Shown piece by piece: positions 36,301 to 47,900 of a DNA stretch of 64,000 nt. Every line of letters begins with the position of its first letter. Position 1 is the first letter of the stretch. This DNA comes from Bolinopsis microptera. Its lineage: Eukaryota; Ctenophora; Tentaculata; Lobata; Bolinopsidae. Below the pieces are notes generated by a model. The model saw only the letters and a program-made list of their open reading frames with translations. It was not told the DNA's origin and did not search any database. Position numbers and translations under genes: made by a program. The stretch lies in NCBI RefSeq assembly GCF_026151205.1, contig NC_087084.1:16032227-16096226 (forward strand). Direction: 5' to 3'.

Positions 36301-36403
36301 CCTGCAACGTATGGGGTGTACCGCTAGGTGAGTGGATACAAATATTGACATTGCATACCTGGTCACTAATCTACTTCCAGCAAACCACTTAGTTCATCAT
36401 GTG
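36237..36403. repeat. ~166-bp direct repeat, left copy (target duplication)
   Basis: Identical to 39,458-39,623 apart from one base in a C-run. It comprises the right half of the hAT MITE plus about 100 bp of the older LINE. It directly borders the 3' end of the endonuclease-bearing LINE. Confidence 0.85.
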
Positions 36404-39400
36404 GAGTTGAGACACAGTTAATAAACTGCAGAGTGACTAAAATGCTATACAGCAAAAACAGAAAGCTCCAACCAAACACTCCACCTACTGATCCTAACCA
36501 CCCTAACAACTCTCAAGCTCTCTCTCTTCAACCCTCATTCCCTCACTCCTCTTGGTGCACAAAACCATTCTAACCTATGTATGTCCCCCTTATATATTAC
36601 GGGTTCCACAAGCCCAACGGTACATAGTTAGACGAAAAACAGAGAAGCCTTGATTGCCAGATCAAGGACTGCATCAGTAGCAGCGAAATACGGATATACC
36701 TTCTCCCTTACAGTCAGCGAGCTGACAACTATCTGACTGTGTCTTTTAGGCCTTGCCACACCACCTTCGCTATTGCATCCGCTCGCCCATATTCACTGAC
36801 ACATGCCACACCTGGGTTTAGTATGAAGATGTACGCATATTCACCCAAGATGTGGAGATGCCTCAGTTTAGCAAGTTGAGATACAACAGCAAACTCACAG
36901 GAGCATGGATCAGAATCATCAGTTACCAACCTGACACCGTTTCGGGGCTTTAATCGCAATACGGTTTCCTGTCAGGCGCCCCAGCAGTCCACCCTTGAAC
37001 CACCATCTGATCCGAGAGTCACTTGAGGAGACCCGTTAGAGCTCGCAATTGGCGACGAGATAACGTTTATGGTTCCTCTAGATGTTATAGTGAACTCTCA
37101 AGCTCCAACCTTCCTGAACTCCCACTCCCTCTTTCTCGATAACAAGTAAATCCATCTGGAACAGTGGGCTGCCTCTTTCCCACTGTCCCGTACCAGCTTC
37201 TTCAGCTCTCTTCCTCTAAAACCAATCCTCCTCGCAGCTCTCTCCAAACTCTGCGCAACCACTCCCCTAGCTCCAACTTCGACTGCGGCATTATAACAGC
37301 ACCAACCTTTCGCCTGAATCTCAGCCTGCAGACCACTGTATCGGTCGAGTTTGTACTCGTGCGATTCAGCGATCCGCTCTTCAGATGGTACTGTTAGCTC
37401 CCACCAAATAACTGTCTTTGCCGACCTTGAGAATATCACAAGGTCCGGCCTCAGCCGTGTTTCCACAATCTCACTGGGAAACTTAAGCTGCCCATCAAGG
37501 TCTGACAGCACTATCCAATCCCGATACCCACTCAGGATCCCAAAACCACGACTCTCCTTCCGGTCGTCTGTACCTGCTTTTCTCCTCCCAGCAGGAACAA
37601 AATCAATGAACTGTCTTCCATTGCCGGCCTTGTTCTTATAAGTGTTCACTCGGCGATCACAATGGAAGACAACCTGTTCAGAGATCTGCTTCAGAACCTT
37701 GTCGTGCCGCCATCTATACCTTCCTTGACTAAGGGCCACCTTACACCCAGCCAAAATGTGCTGAATGGTGCCCATCCTCTCCTCACATAACTTGCACTTC
37801 CCATCCTCATCTTCACTCCACTTGGAAACCATAGAGGGGGTTAAGAGGGTGCCGTACACAGCACTTAGCATGAACCCAATAAGTGAGTCACCATACTTAA
37901 AAAGTGTATGCCAGCTCAAATCCGTCTTCATTACGAGCTCTCTCCACTCACCCCACCTGCTCTGCATCTCCAGAGAACCTACTTGCACCTCCCTCTCTCT
38001 TTCAATGTTCTCCTTCACTCTCAGCATAACCTCCCTCTCTCTTTCCCGCTCATCCATCCTCTCCCAAGGTTTTTTCCAGTCACCAAAACCGATGCCAACT
38101 CTTTTTTGAGGTTGCACCATCCCTCGCACCGATTCACAGACCAAATCTCTTCTGGCCTCTTCCAGTTCTGTCTCAGGCCTCCAAACTCTACCAGAACGAA
38201 CTTGGGGCTGGACTGCTTTAATCAGGTCATCCTTAGATGTCTGATAAGATTGCAACAGTCGACACTTCTGTATCTTCCATGTATCTGTCAAGCTGCTCAC
38301 CGGTAAGGCCACACTGGATGATTGACTGAACAGACAAAGACCACTAAGAGTGTGCCCCACCCCTAACCACTTTCTGAGGAAACTGTTGGTATTCTGTTCC
38401 CATCTGGTAACTGTTGTGAACGGAATATCATAGATGGCAAGAGGCCACTTCAGTTTTGGAAGGACCATGTACTGATATCCCCAGCACTTCTGGAGTCCAG
38501 TAAGGGAACTTTCATCGAGTCTCCGAAGAAAAGTGTTAAGGTCGACCTTGGTTGAGTCGATGACTGATTTGTCATTTCCTTCCACTCTTATCCATCTCCC
38601 AAGGAATTTTATCGGCTTCTCTGACACATTCGGAATCACCTCACCACCCAACTGCAAACACAACTCTCTCTCCACCTCCTCCTCTCCTACCACTACCTCC
38701 TCAACCCACCTCACAGCCACTCCCTTCTTCAACACCAGTGCTCTGGACTTGGAGGACTTTAACTTAAATCTGGACCAGTCCACATACTTCTGAAACACAT
38801 TGAGTAACGTTTGCATATCTTCTGCACGTGCGGTGGTCAGACAGCTATCGTCCATAAACAGCTTCAGAGTTGGTATTGGTGTGTCATCCTTGATGTACTC
38901 AATGCTTCTCGGAACCTTCGACTTTAGGTGTTCATGCCCAAGGTTCATGCACAAGACAAACAAGATGACTGATATCACACACCCCATGAAGATTCCTATC
39001 TCAAACTGCTGCCAGTCTGATGTCACCGTTCTTGAGGAGAACCTTCCGAATACCCCGGAGAAGTACCGTAGGATAATGTTGATAACCTTCTCAGGGACGT
39101 TGTAGAAACGGAGGGCCCTGGCAATCAGAACATGGGGTACCGCTCCGTAAGCGTTAGCCAGGTCAAGCCATACTACACTCAGATCCTTCTTCTTGACCTT
39201 TGCCTCCTTCAGTACCTCCCACATGGCACCAAAATGCTCCGTGCACCCACGGACGCCTGGCACACCACCCTTCTGTATAGAGAGGTCTACATATCCATTC
39301 GAGACAACAAAGCTGGTCAACCTCTTCGCCAGGATCGCCAAATAGATCTTCCCTTGAATGTTACCCAGGGAAATAGGCCGTCCTGAACTTGGTGAAAAGT

Positions 39401-39457
39401 CGCCATCCGCCTTTGGGATGTAGACACCCTCGAAATACCTACAATTGTCAGGATATT
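36404..39457 (-). mobile_element. LINE with restriction-like endonuclease (R2/NeSL/HERO-like), 5'-truncated
   Basis: About 3.05 kb between two copies of a 166-bp direct repeat. On the minus strand it runs from a truncated RT N-terminus through the 747-codon frame to a ~690-bp 3' region. The same older LINE continues on both outer sides, so the 166-bp repeats behave as the target-site duplication of this insertion. No poly(A) is evident at 36,404. Confidence 0.8.
37098..39455 (-). CDS. Reverse transcriptase with zinc knuckle and restriction-like endonuclease
   Basis: The frame is open from about 39,455 (GVYIPKADGDF, GRPISLGNIQG) with the first Met at 39,341. RT motif A is WLDLANAYGAV (about residues 53-63 from that Met), motif B GIFMGCVIS (about 113-121) and motif C FMDD (about 160). 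A CCHC knuckle, CKLCEERMGTIQHILAGC, is near 514-531. A PD-(D/E)xK-type nuclease follows: RPDLVIFSRSAKTVIWWELT near 630-650. This order is typical of RLE-bearing LINEs that nick target DNA and prime reverse transcription there. The catalytic residues are present and no stop interrupts the frame, but the N-terminal DNA-binding part is missing, so this copy is probably dead. Exact clade is not resolved. Confidence 0.85.
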   Translation of the reverse strand, partial: YPDNCRYFEGVYIPKADGDFSPSSGRPISLGNIQGKIYLAILAKRLTSFVVSNGYVDLSIQKGGVPGVRGCTEHFGAMWEVLKEAKVKKKDLSVVWLDLANAYGAVPHVLIARALRFYNVPEKVINIILRYFSGVFGRFSSRTVTSDWQQFEIGIFMGCVISVILFVLCMNLGHEHLKSKVPRSIEYIKDDTPIPTLKLFMDDSCLTTARAEDMQTLLNVFQKYVDWSRFKLKSSKSRALVLKKGVAVRWVEEVVVGEEEVERELCLQLGGEVIPNVSEKPIKFLGRWIRVEGNDKSVIDSTKVDLNTFLRRLDESSLTGLQKCWGYQYMVLPKLKWPLAIYDIPFTTVTRWEQNTNSFLRKWLGVGHTLSGLCLFSQSSSVALPVSSLTDTWKIQKCRLLQSYQTSKDDLIKAVQPQVRSGRVWRPETELEEARRDLVCESVRGMVQPQKRVGIGFGDWKKPWERMDEREREREVMLRVKENIEREREVQVGSLEMQSRWGEWRELVMKTDLSWHTLFKYGDSLIGFMLSAVYGTLLTPSMVSKWSEDEDGKCKLCEERMGTIQHILAGCKVALSQGRYRWRHDKVLKQISEQVVFHCDRRVNTYKNKAGNGRQFIDFVPAGRRKAGTDDRKESRGFGILSGYRDWIVLSDLDGQLKFPSEIVETRLRPDLVIFSRSAKTVIWWELTVPSEERIAESHEYKLDRYSGLQAEIQAKGWCCYNAAVEVGARGVVAQSLERAARRIGFRGRELKKLVRDSGKEAAHCSRWIYLLSRKREWEFRKVGA

Positions 39458-39623
39458 CTCAGTAAAGATGGCGCCCCCCCCTGCACAGCGGGGTCGGTGG
39501 TGCCCTTCGTTATGCCACTGCCTGCAACGTATGGGGTGTACCGCTAGGTGAGTGGATACAAATATTGACATTGCATACCTGGTCACTAATCTACTTCCAG
39601 CAAACCACTTAGTTCATCATGTG
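39458..39623. repeat. ~166-bp direct repeat, right copy (target duplication)
   Basis: Second copy of 36,237-36,403. It includes half of the hAT MITE without its left end, which shows that the duplication arose after the MITE had inserted. Confidence 0.85.
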
Positions 39624-39720
39624 AAGACTGATTTTGAAACCCAAGCCTCCATGTTGCCTCCACGGATGTTGAAGGTGGCAAAGCTGATCATTAACGCAAT
39701 GGTTGTTGAAAAAGTTGATT
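39624..39720 (-). pseudogene. APE-type LINE fragment, start of endonuclease domain
   Basis: The minus strand encodes FATFNIRGGN, the conserved first strand of APE endonucleases (AT-N-RG), then EAWVSK. Continuing through the right 166-bp copy gives TKWFAGSRLVTRYAMSIFVS, which then joins the fragment at 35,427-36,046. Stops interrupt the frame. It is the 5' half of the older, split LINE. Confidence 0.65.
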
Positions 39721-40677
39721 TTTTCAAAATTGTTTTATTTATTTGATTTTTCAATAATCTATAATATAATTTACTTATCATAACTTGTAACCTAAGCCAA
39801 TCATCTACTACAGGACTCAACATGAGCTTGTTACGTCGTGGGTAGTTGATTTCTATATGTACCCCAGACCATTTGATGATGAAGGTAAGTATCATAAAAG
39901 ACATAATGTACATAACAAAATAATTAATAGCTTTATACATTATACAGTGATGTGCACTATTACTATACATCATTAACGTCACTTGACAGAATTTCACATG
40001 CAAGTACTAAATGCTTCACTACATCACTGCAACATTGTCAATGAAACAAGAAATTTCAATGAAACAAGAAATTTAATTTTAGCACATTTTACAGAATAAA
40101 AAGATGTAAAACAATTCATAAAATATAATGCCCATTTGGTGTATGACTTTTTGTCCTTGACTGCTTGTTTGGTTTTGGAAGGACAGGTAACTAACGGGGC
40201 AAGGAATGCGCGTGCCTGGGAGCTTTTGCACACACCAAAACGCTAGTTCAGTTAAGTTTTTAGAGACAAGGCTCACATTAGGACTATACGAAAAATTGTT
40301 AGCAGACATTAGGGGTTCTGTTTAAAGTTTTTACTATCTAGGTTGCAGTCTTGTTGTGACAAAAAGTCTACACTAAAACATGCTTGATTTTATATTGTGT
40401 AGTTCAAGGATTAAAAATGCACCTTCAAGGTGGATATTGGAGAGCAGGCGAAAGATTATGGCTTAAATTTATCAATGGTTATAATAAGCTATAAATATTT
40501 TAAACTATACAATGCTAATTAAAAATTTCTTTATACTTCATTCTCAAATTAAAATTTAAAAATTCAAAAATATACATTCATTTTATTAAAACTTTCTCAC
40601 ACATACTTTACTCACAGGACAAGACTTGGAAAACAGTAGCCTAGGGTAATTTAATTTAGATGTGTGTGACCAGCCAG
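39721..40677. other. LINE 3' region and intergenic sequence
   Basis: Contains the 3' UTR of the LINE that ends at 40,678. GAAACAAGAAATTTCAAT is doubled near 40,040. 40,170-40,255 is the inverted partner of 33,700-33,785. No gene seen. Confidence 0.4.
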
Positions 40678-43600
40678 TTATAATGTTTGGAAAATAATAT
40701 TTGTGCAGTCAAAGTCTTTTACGGTCCAATCAAGCAGGGCGTGGTTATGTTGATTAGCTAGTAGCGCACGTTTTAGCTTTCCTCGCAAGCACATTACACT
40801 AGTAGTAAAATCAGTCATTCTGAACTTTGGGGTTAAAATGTTAAAAATTTTGGTTGATCTAGTGTTGTGATTGTCAGGTGGGTCTGCCTGACAGATTAGA
40901 AGGCAGGGTTTCCTTGATGAACATGTGTAACCCTCATGTAAGGATATTGGAGCACGGAATTTCATTATCTTGTAGAGCTCCAGGTAACTGTGGTATGTAT
41001 ATAGATTTTGTATAGCTAGAATATTATTATGCTTGAATATCGGTTTGGTGTGCTCTTTTATGAAGAATTTTTGGTCTAGTTTCTGGTGTCCTATAGGCCT
41101 AGTACGTGCACAAGTCTTAAACTTATCAAGGTACGCCAGTCTATCACCAAATAGTACTCTGAGACAGTACTTCTGAGCAGTAAATAATGAGCTTATACGT
41201 TGCTTCGCTGCCCCACCCCATACAGATATACAGTAGGAAAGATGTGATTCGAACAGGGTATAATATAATTGTTGGTGTAGAAATTCTGGAAGGGAGCAGC
41301 GGAGTCTACATAAAGTGGATGTGGAATGATTTAGAGTTCGCTTAAGAGCTTTGATGTGATCTTCCCATGATAGGTTCTCGTCAATTATAACACCCAGAAA
41401 TTTTGCGGATGAAACCTTTTTGATTGGAAAGTTGTCTATAGTTAGTACAACTTCAGGGTGTGATAAAATCTCTGATTTAGAACCTGCCATGGTGGGTTTG
41501 AAGTGTATGTAGCAGCACTTGGACATGTTTATATGTAACTTATTCGCTCTCATATAAGACTGTAATGATGACAGAAGCTCATTTCCTCGTTCATATGCCT
41601 CACGTTTTGTTTTGCCGACAACAAATATATTGGTATCATCAGCAAAGGTAACAAATGATCCTAGTTTAGAACTGTTTGTGATGTCGTTCATATAAAGAAG
41701 AAATAGGAGAGGTCCAAGAATTGAACCCTGCGGGACACCAAATTGAATAGATAGGGTATCTGATTTTTCTCCTACAACTTCGGTGTATTGTTGCCTGTTT
41801 GTCAAGTAGCTTTTTATGAGGTTATTTGCAACTCCTCTCACTCCACATCCCTCTAATTTTATAAGAAGTGTTGAATGATCGATGGTGTCAAAAGCTTTGC
41901 TTAGGTCAATGAATATTCCTAAAACATGATTCTTAAGTTTAAGAGATTTCGTAATTAAATCTACAGAGTAATTAACTGCATGAGATGTAGAGTGAGATTT
42001 CCTAAATCCAAACTGTGTCTTCGATATAACTCCCTGGGAGCTAACAAATCCGTATATTCTAGAATATATGAGCTTTTCAAAGATCTTACCGAAGACGGAC
42101 AGTGTGGAGATAGGACGGTAGTTCTCGATTTCTTCTGGGTTACCTTTCTTATATACAGGTGTTATTTTACCAGTTTTCAGGACATCAGGAAATATACCTT
42201 GGGTCATAAGGATATTGAAGTAATTCGACAATACAGGTGCAATTACATGAGATGACTTTTTTACTACACTTATGGGAATGTCACTGGCTTTACCATTTTC
42301 GAACTCGCTTATGATTTTCAATATTTCGTTCGAGGAGCAATCTTCTAGCCTAATATTTTTTTCATTTCTTGGGTTCAGGAAGTCATAGAAAGTTTTCATG
42401 GGTAATATATGCAGGCCATTAGATAGATTATTCAGTGTCTCATTAAGCTTTGGTGCAATAGAGACAAACCAAGCATTGAATCCATTAGCAATTGCTCTTC
42501 TATCAACTATTCTTTGGTTATCAATGATAAATGGGGGCTTGGTTTGCCTCTTCTTTTTGCCCCTGAGTTCGTTAATAATTTGCCAGGTTTTCTTGCTGTT
42601 TTCACAGTTGTTTAGAATTTCGTTACAGTAATGCCAACGTTTGGCAGCTTTAATGATAGCTTTGAGCATCCTACGATAATCACTAAATACTTGGTAGAGC
42701 AATATATTACCACCAGGGTTCTTGTTAGTAACAGTGTCAGACCACTCCTTACGCAGTTCATGCTTCCTTTCTACAGACTGGATGATACTGTCTGTAATCC
42801 ATGGGTTAAGTTTGGGAGTTCTTTTTGTCACTTTTGGTACCTCCAGTTTGCAGTGTTTGTCAAGTGTCTGGTCAAAACATGCCGTAAACTCATCAAATTC
42901 TATTGAAGGAGTGAGCTGGTTTACCTTCACTTCAAGTTCAGTTACAAAGCTTTTTAATTTGGAACTCGAGTAATCATAATAGCGGACATGTTTCTGAGGT
43001 TCTGTATTGCGAGGGGTCTCTACTGAAGTGAAGGTAAATATAGGGGCATGCTCACCAAGCCGTTCTTCAATAACACCTGATAAGACTATATTCTCAATTT
43101 TATTTGTTAAAATGTTATCGATGCAGGAACTTTTACAGTTTTGACGAAAATGTGTTGCAATGGAGATAGTCGGGTAAAAGCCATTTCTGTAGAATGTATC
43201 CTCAAAGAGCTGGGAACTGGTAGAAATATTAAGTATGTTTGAGTTAAAGTCTCCCAACAAATTGACAGTTTTCCCATTTAGCTGCTTTGCAAGTAATTCA
43301 AGGGTTTCACAAAAGCTATCAAAGCAGCCATTGGGGGGTCGGTAAATGACTCCATGAACAATTTTGCAGCCTGCGCTATCTGTGGTTTCAACAAAGAGGC
43401 TCTCAATATTTGTAGTATTTAAATGGTCAGATACATAGAGTGCAACGCCTGTGCCTTTTTTCTTACCTGCCAATGTTTCTTGATAGAATCCTGTGTATGC
43501 TGGAATTTGGTACAGGCCCTGCTGTGCAGGATCAGTATTGGTTTCAGCAAGACCAATCATATCAAACGAGTGCCCTATACTTTTGAGTTCAATTAGGAAG

Positions 43601-43949
43601 CTATCAAAGTTAGATGCATTTCCATCTATATTGTAGAATAAAGTTGATAACATAGATTTTTTTGAGGAATTGAGCTGCTTGATTGCATTTAAGAACTCGG
43701 ATTTAGAGTAGCGACGGCAACGTTCAAGTACAAGGGCATATGATGCAATTAAGGCATCCTCCTGGTTTCTGTTATCATAGAATCTATCAGAATCAATAGA
43801 TTCCTCATCAGATGGAAATGGACAGTACCGTTCCTCTGCAGAACTGGCACACTCGCAGCACATCCATAGTCCATTTTTGCATGAATATTTAGCTGCTTTG
43901 AAACACTTAGTATGGATGGCATTATTACAGTTTTCATTGTAGATGTCTT
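40678..43949 (-). CDS. Non-LTR retrotransposon polyprotein: PHD-like finger, APE endonuclease, RT
   Basis: A 1,061-codon frame from Met at 43,863, open a further 28 codons upstream to a TAA near 43,950. The upstream part gives CNNAIHTKCFKAAKYSC and WMCCECA, the H-x2-C...W-x-C-x2-C end of a PHD-like zinc finger. APE blocks: IGLAETNTD near residue 105, VIYRPPNG and LLGDFNSN near 203, and GEHAPIF. RT blocks: NYRPISTLSVFGKIFEKLI near 579, FIDLSKAFDTIDH, GVPQGSILGPLLFLLYMND and FVTFADDTNIF near 739. It resembles CR1/L2-type LINEs. The frame is intact over APE and RT, so it is a recent, 5'-truncated insertion. Confidence 0.9.
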
Positions 43950-44854
43950 AGACGTATTTGAAAGGAAAACAAATTAGGAAAACAAATTTAAATTTTGGTA
44001 TTTATTAATAACAATCAAAACATATCATATCATAAAAATAAAGCCGCCCGTTGGTTGACTGCCTCACTAAGGTAAATATTTTAAGCTTGAAGGTGCCCTG
44101 CGCATTTACAGAACCTCATGCGGCAATCACATGATCACGAGGACCTGTGAGCGCCAAATTTAATTTAAAGTTTCTAGAAATCATACATCACTACGAGTTA
44201 CTCATGCTTTTGAATTATAGGAGTGCGGATTGTCAGGTATTCATTCATTCATACTTAATCGGTTTAAAGCTGTATATTTAGAACTCACTATTGTTTAAAC
44301 TATGAAAGCAGAACGTAGATAATGGACAATATACCGACGACAAAAGATAACCATGTGTAAGAAAACAAAGAACTGAGATAAATTACAAGAGGGTCTATCA
44401 AGTAACACCATAGTATAATACCGGACATTTCTATAAACTTCCATCTCAGAAGCGTGGAGAGAAGCGTGGACATGCAAATTCAGTTCGAAGTCACACACTC
44501 TAGCATCATGGCTTGTGCAGATTCTCAACAAAGGAGCTCTCGGCCATTGGATCAATCCCAAACACGGTATAAGGCGGTATACTATTTTTCCATCGATTTT
44601 CGTTTTAGCTAGGCCAAAAACGGAATAAAGCGACCATTTAATGGTCACCATTGGGATTGACAAAAAAGAGTGATTTCTCCTTGTTCGGTACACTTTGTTT
44701 AACCTTAAAACTAATGTTAAGTGTTAAACGACTGGTCATTAGAACTTTTGGAGGAAATTTTTTGAAAACATGAATTGTTTTTACAAACCCAGTTTATTAT
44801 CAATAAGGAAGCAGCTTTATTTAAAAAGACAATTTAAAGATATCATTTAAAGTA
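43950..44854. other. Upstream of the nuclear receptor gene
   Basis: AT-rich sequence between the LINE and the first receptor exon. GGAAAACAAATT is doubled at 43,962-43,986. No exon or C4 zinc finger is seen. It probably holds the promoter or 5' UTR if 44,855 is the true start. Confidence 0.4.
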
Positions 44855-44969
44855 ATGGCATTCATTATAGGTACGTTTGAGTTGAATTGGGCAGAGGCAG
44901 CCCAAAACTGGTACAAGGCTAAGAAGAGACACTCTAGAATTGAAGATGCATCACACCTTCTACACAAAG
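44855..44969 (+). CDS. Receptor gene exon 1 (tentative)
   Basis: Starts at ATG 44,855 (MAFIIGTFELNWAEAAQNWY). An acceptor at TTATAG before 44,871 is the alternative. Ends at CACAAAG before donor GTATGC at 44,970, phase 1. The 3' end is repeated five more times downstream with its donor. Confidence 0.45.
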
Positions 44970-47900
44970 GTATGCATATTAAGATGCATCACACCTTCTA
45001 CACAAAGGTATGTTTATCACACCTTCTACACAAAAGTATGTTTATTTCATCACACCTTCTACACAAAAGTATGTTTATTTCATCACACCTTCTACACAAA
45101 GGTATGTTTATTTGCATCACACCTTCTACACAAAGGTATGTTTATTTTTGAAGTTCAAAGAGAGCTACAAATGGGATTAATGTAAGTTTGTCTAGTTCAG
45201 GACTGGTACGATGAGATAATTAGCAGAATTGAATTTTGGGTAATTTTTCTTTTACCAATACCATTTCAATGAGTTTTGGATTCTGCAACTTAAAGGCGGT
45301 GATTCGTAAAGTTTTAAAAATGTATTACCTTAAAAGCCATATTTCTGAATTCAATCCCGACCAAAGTTCTCGGCAAGTCTTATTTTTCATTTTTGCTTAG
45401 TTTGTTAGTCAGCTGCTTTTTTACAGCAAAGTAAATAACCCAGGTATACAAGCAGCTTTTCCGAAACTGGAGGAATTAAAAAGAGAACGGACGGGTCACC
45501 AGTGTGTCAGAAGAAGTTTTAAGATCAGCGACGATATTTGCAGCACTGTCCAGGCTATCGTGGGTCAGTACACATGCAATAGGTGGACCAAACGATGATC
45601 CAATAGAATCTGCAATGTATTATTTTCAATAAGTTGCTATAAGTTGCGTATAGCTTGAAATTTTAAATACCTTATTAACTATCTGTTTTACTTAACTATT
45701 ATATAAACTAATTCTAATAACTAGAAAGCAAATAATCAATCTTCTTCAGTTGGTACAAGTAACAAGGAAAGGAAGAGATGTAAATGCAACAACTCCCAGT
45801 CTCTTCCGGTTAGCCTCATGAGATTAAATATTATGCTCTCTAAATAAACTACTCCCTCTCCCTCTCCCTCTCCCTCTCCCTCTCCCTCTCCCTCTCCCTC
45901 TCCCTCTCCCTCTCCCTCTCCCTCTCCCTCTCCCTCTCCCTCTCCCTCTCCCTCTCCCTCTCCCTCTCCCTCTCCCTCTCCCTCTCCCTCTCCCTCTCCC
46001 TCTCCCTCTCCCTCTCCCTCTCCCTCTCCCTCTCCCTCTCCCTCTCCCTCTCCCTCTCCCTCTCCCTCTCCCTCTCCCTCTCCCTCTCCCTCTCCCTCTC
46101 CCTCTCCCTCTCCCTCTCCCTCTCCCTCTCCCTCTCCCTCTCCCTCTCCCTCTCCCTCTCCCTCTCCCTCTCCCTCTCCCTCTCCCTCTCCCTCTCCCTC
46201 TCCCTCTCCCTCTCCCTCTCCCTCTCCCTCTCCCTCTCCCTCTCCCTCTCCCTCTCCCTCTCCCTCTCCCTCTCCCTCTCCCTCTCCCTCTCCCTCTCCC
46301 TATCCTTCTCTTTCTTTTTCTTTCTCTCATTCTCCCTCTACATCTACAATTTAAGAAATTTCAGACGATGTGGCCTCTGTCAGAGCACCTATTAGGATTT
46401 GATTGTGAGTTTCATATGGAGCAAATGATCGCTCACGCTGTTATTTTTATCTTGATTTAAGTAGAGTGTGCAAATAAGAATTAAAATTGATAAATTTGAT
46501 GCAATTTATAACAAAAAATAGTAATTTATTGTGAATTAATCATTTAGTTTATCACAATGATAGGTTGGATCGTTATGGTAGTATGATATTTTAGTATAGT
46601 TACACTTCAGGGGGACCTTAAGTCAGTTTGCAAACGTTTGGGCTTATTTCTCAGTCACTGAGTGCCCGATTGAGTTAATTGAGTTTGTGTAATTTGTAAA
46701 ATCAGATGACTCAGACATAAAGCATAATGGGTTTGGTGCTAAATCAGATGACTCAGACATAAAGCATAATGGGTTTGGTGCTAAATCAGATGACTCAGAC
46801 ATAAAGCATAATGGGTTTGGTGCTAAATCAGATGACTCAGACATAAAGCATAATGGGTTTGGTGCTAAATCACTCTACACTGGACCGTGAAACCAGGTTG
46901 ATGTATTTCACATGATAGTCAGGTGATTGGGTTGCCATTTATAACAAAACGGCCAGGTAGCGCAGTTGGTTAGCCAGCTTTGCAATCGTGAGATTGCGGG
47001 TTCAAATCCCACTGCCTGCCTGGTCGTGGGGTGAGTGTCGTTGACATTCAGCTAAGGATCGTGAGTGGTCTATGCAGCCCCCCGGTCTACTCAGCCGAAT
47101 ACTCGAGAAATCGGGTGTGAGGGTTAAATGAGGAGCTGCACATTGCAGCAAAGTCTCGGGCGAAGAAAGTATGGTACACACTACCTTAACCGTCACTGGC
47201 TAAAAACAAATCCTTCGGCTTCCTGTAATTGGCTGGTTGCACTTGTGTAACAATATGGCTGTTGGAATACTCCGAAGTAAAATAAGTAAATCAAAAATCA
47301 TCAAATCAAAATATAATGACACAAACATCATCACACATCATCAAAAATATATCTACTAAAGTTTTAAAAATATCTTAAATCTATTGGCCTAAACAACCAA
47401 GATAAAATTAATCTAATTTACATACTTTCCACTACTATATAAGTTAATAAAGCGTTTCTTAGCAACATGAGGATTACACACAAGATATTCATTGTGCTTC
47501 TCTTTATTAGTAGCATAATTTAATCCCTCAATTTTTCATAATACTTCGTCCGAAACATACCAAAAATGAATATCATTTACGGATCCGTTTAAAATAGTCT
47601 CTTTTTTGAAAGCTTCTAATCTTATTTTAAAACTTAACACAGTCCCACAATTCTTGACATCCGAGGGGAGTTTGTTCCAATAAGGTCTCACCCTCTCCGG
47701 AAGAAAAGAACTGTGGACTTTCTTCATTTTACTGCTACTTTTACTGCATCTACTGTTTGATACCACATTAAAACCAGATCTGCTCATACTGAACAAATCA
47801 GCTCCGTAATTGGCCAAACCACTTATCATTTTAAAAGATTCAATGAGTGTCTAGATAAAAAATTAGACCGCACTATGGGAATCGTGCAGGAAGCCTATTT

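Noticed and set aside
36404-39623. The 166-bp repeats as long terminal repeats of a retrovirus-like element
   Set aside because: The enclosed protein is a non-LTR RT with a restriction-like endonuclease, and the repeat contains host-locus sequence including half of a MITE.
45824-46330. Arg-Gly repeat protein on the minus strand
   Set aside because: It is simply the translation of the CTCCCT hexamer array; there is no splice or start context.
46364-46402. Additional receptor exon after TTTCAG, with a CGLC zinc-finger-like reading
   Set aside because: The CGLC frame stops after nine codons, and the only open frame does not match the phase of the neighbouring exons.
46951-47035. Functional tRNA gene
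   Set aside because: The A and B boxes are good, but extra bases separate the T arm from the acceptor strand and a 300-bp body follows, so a SINE fits better.
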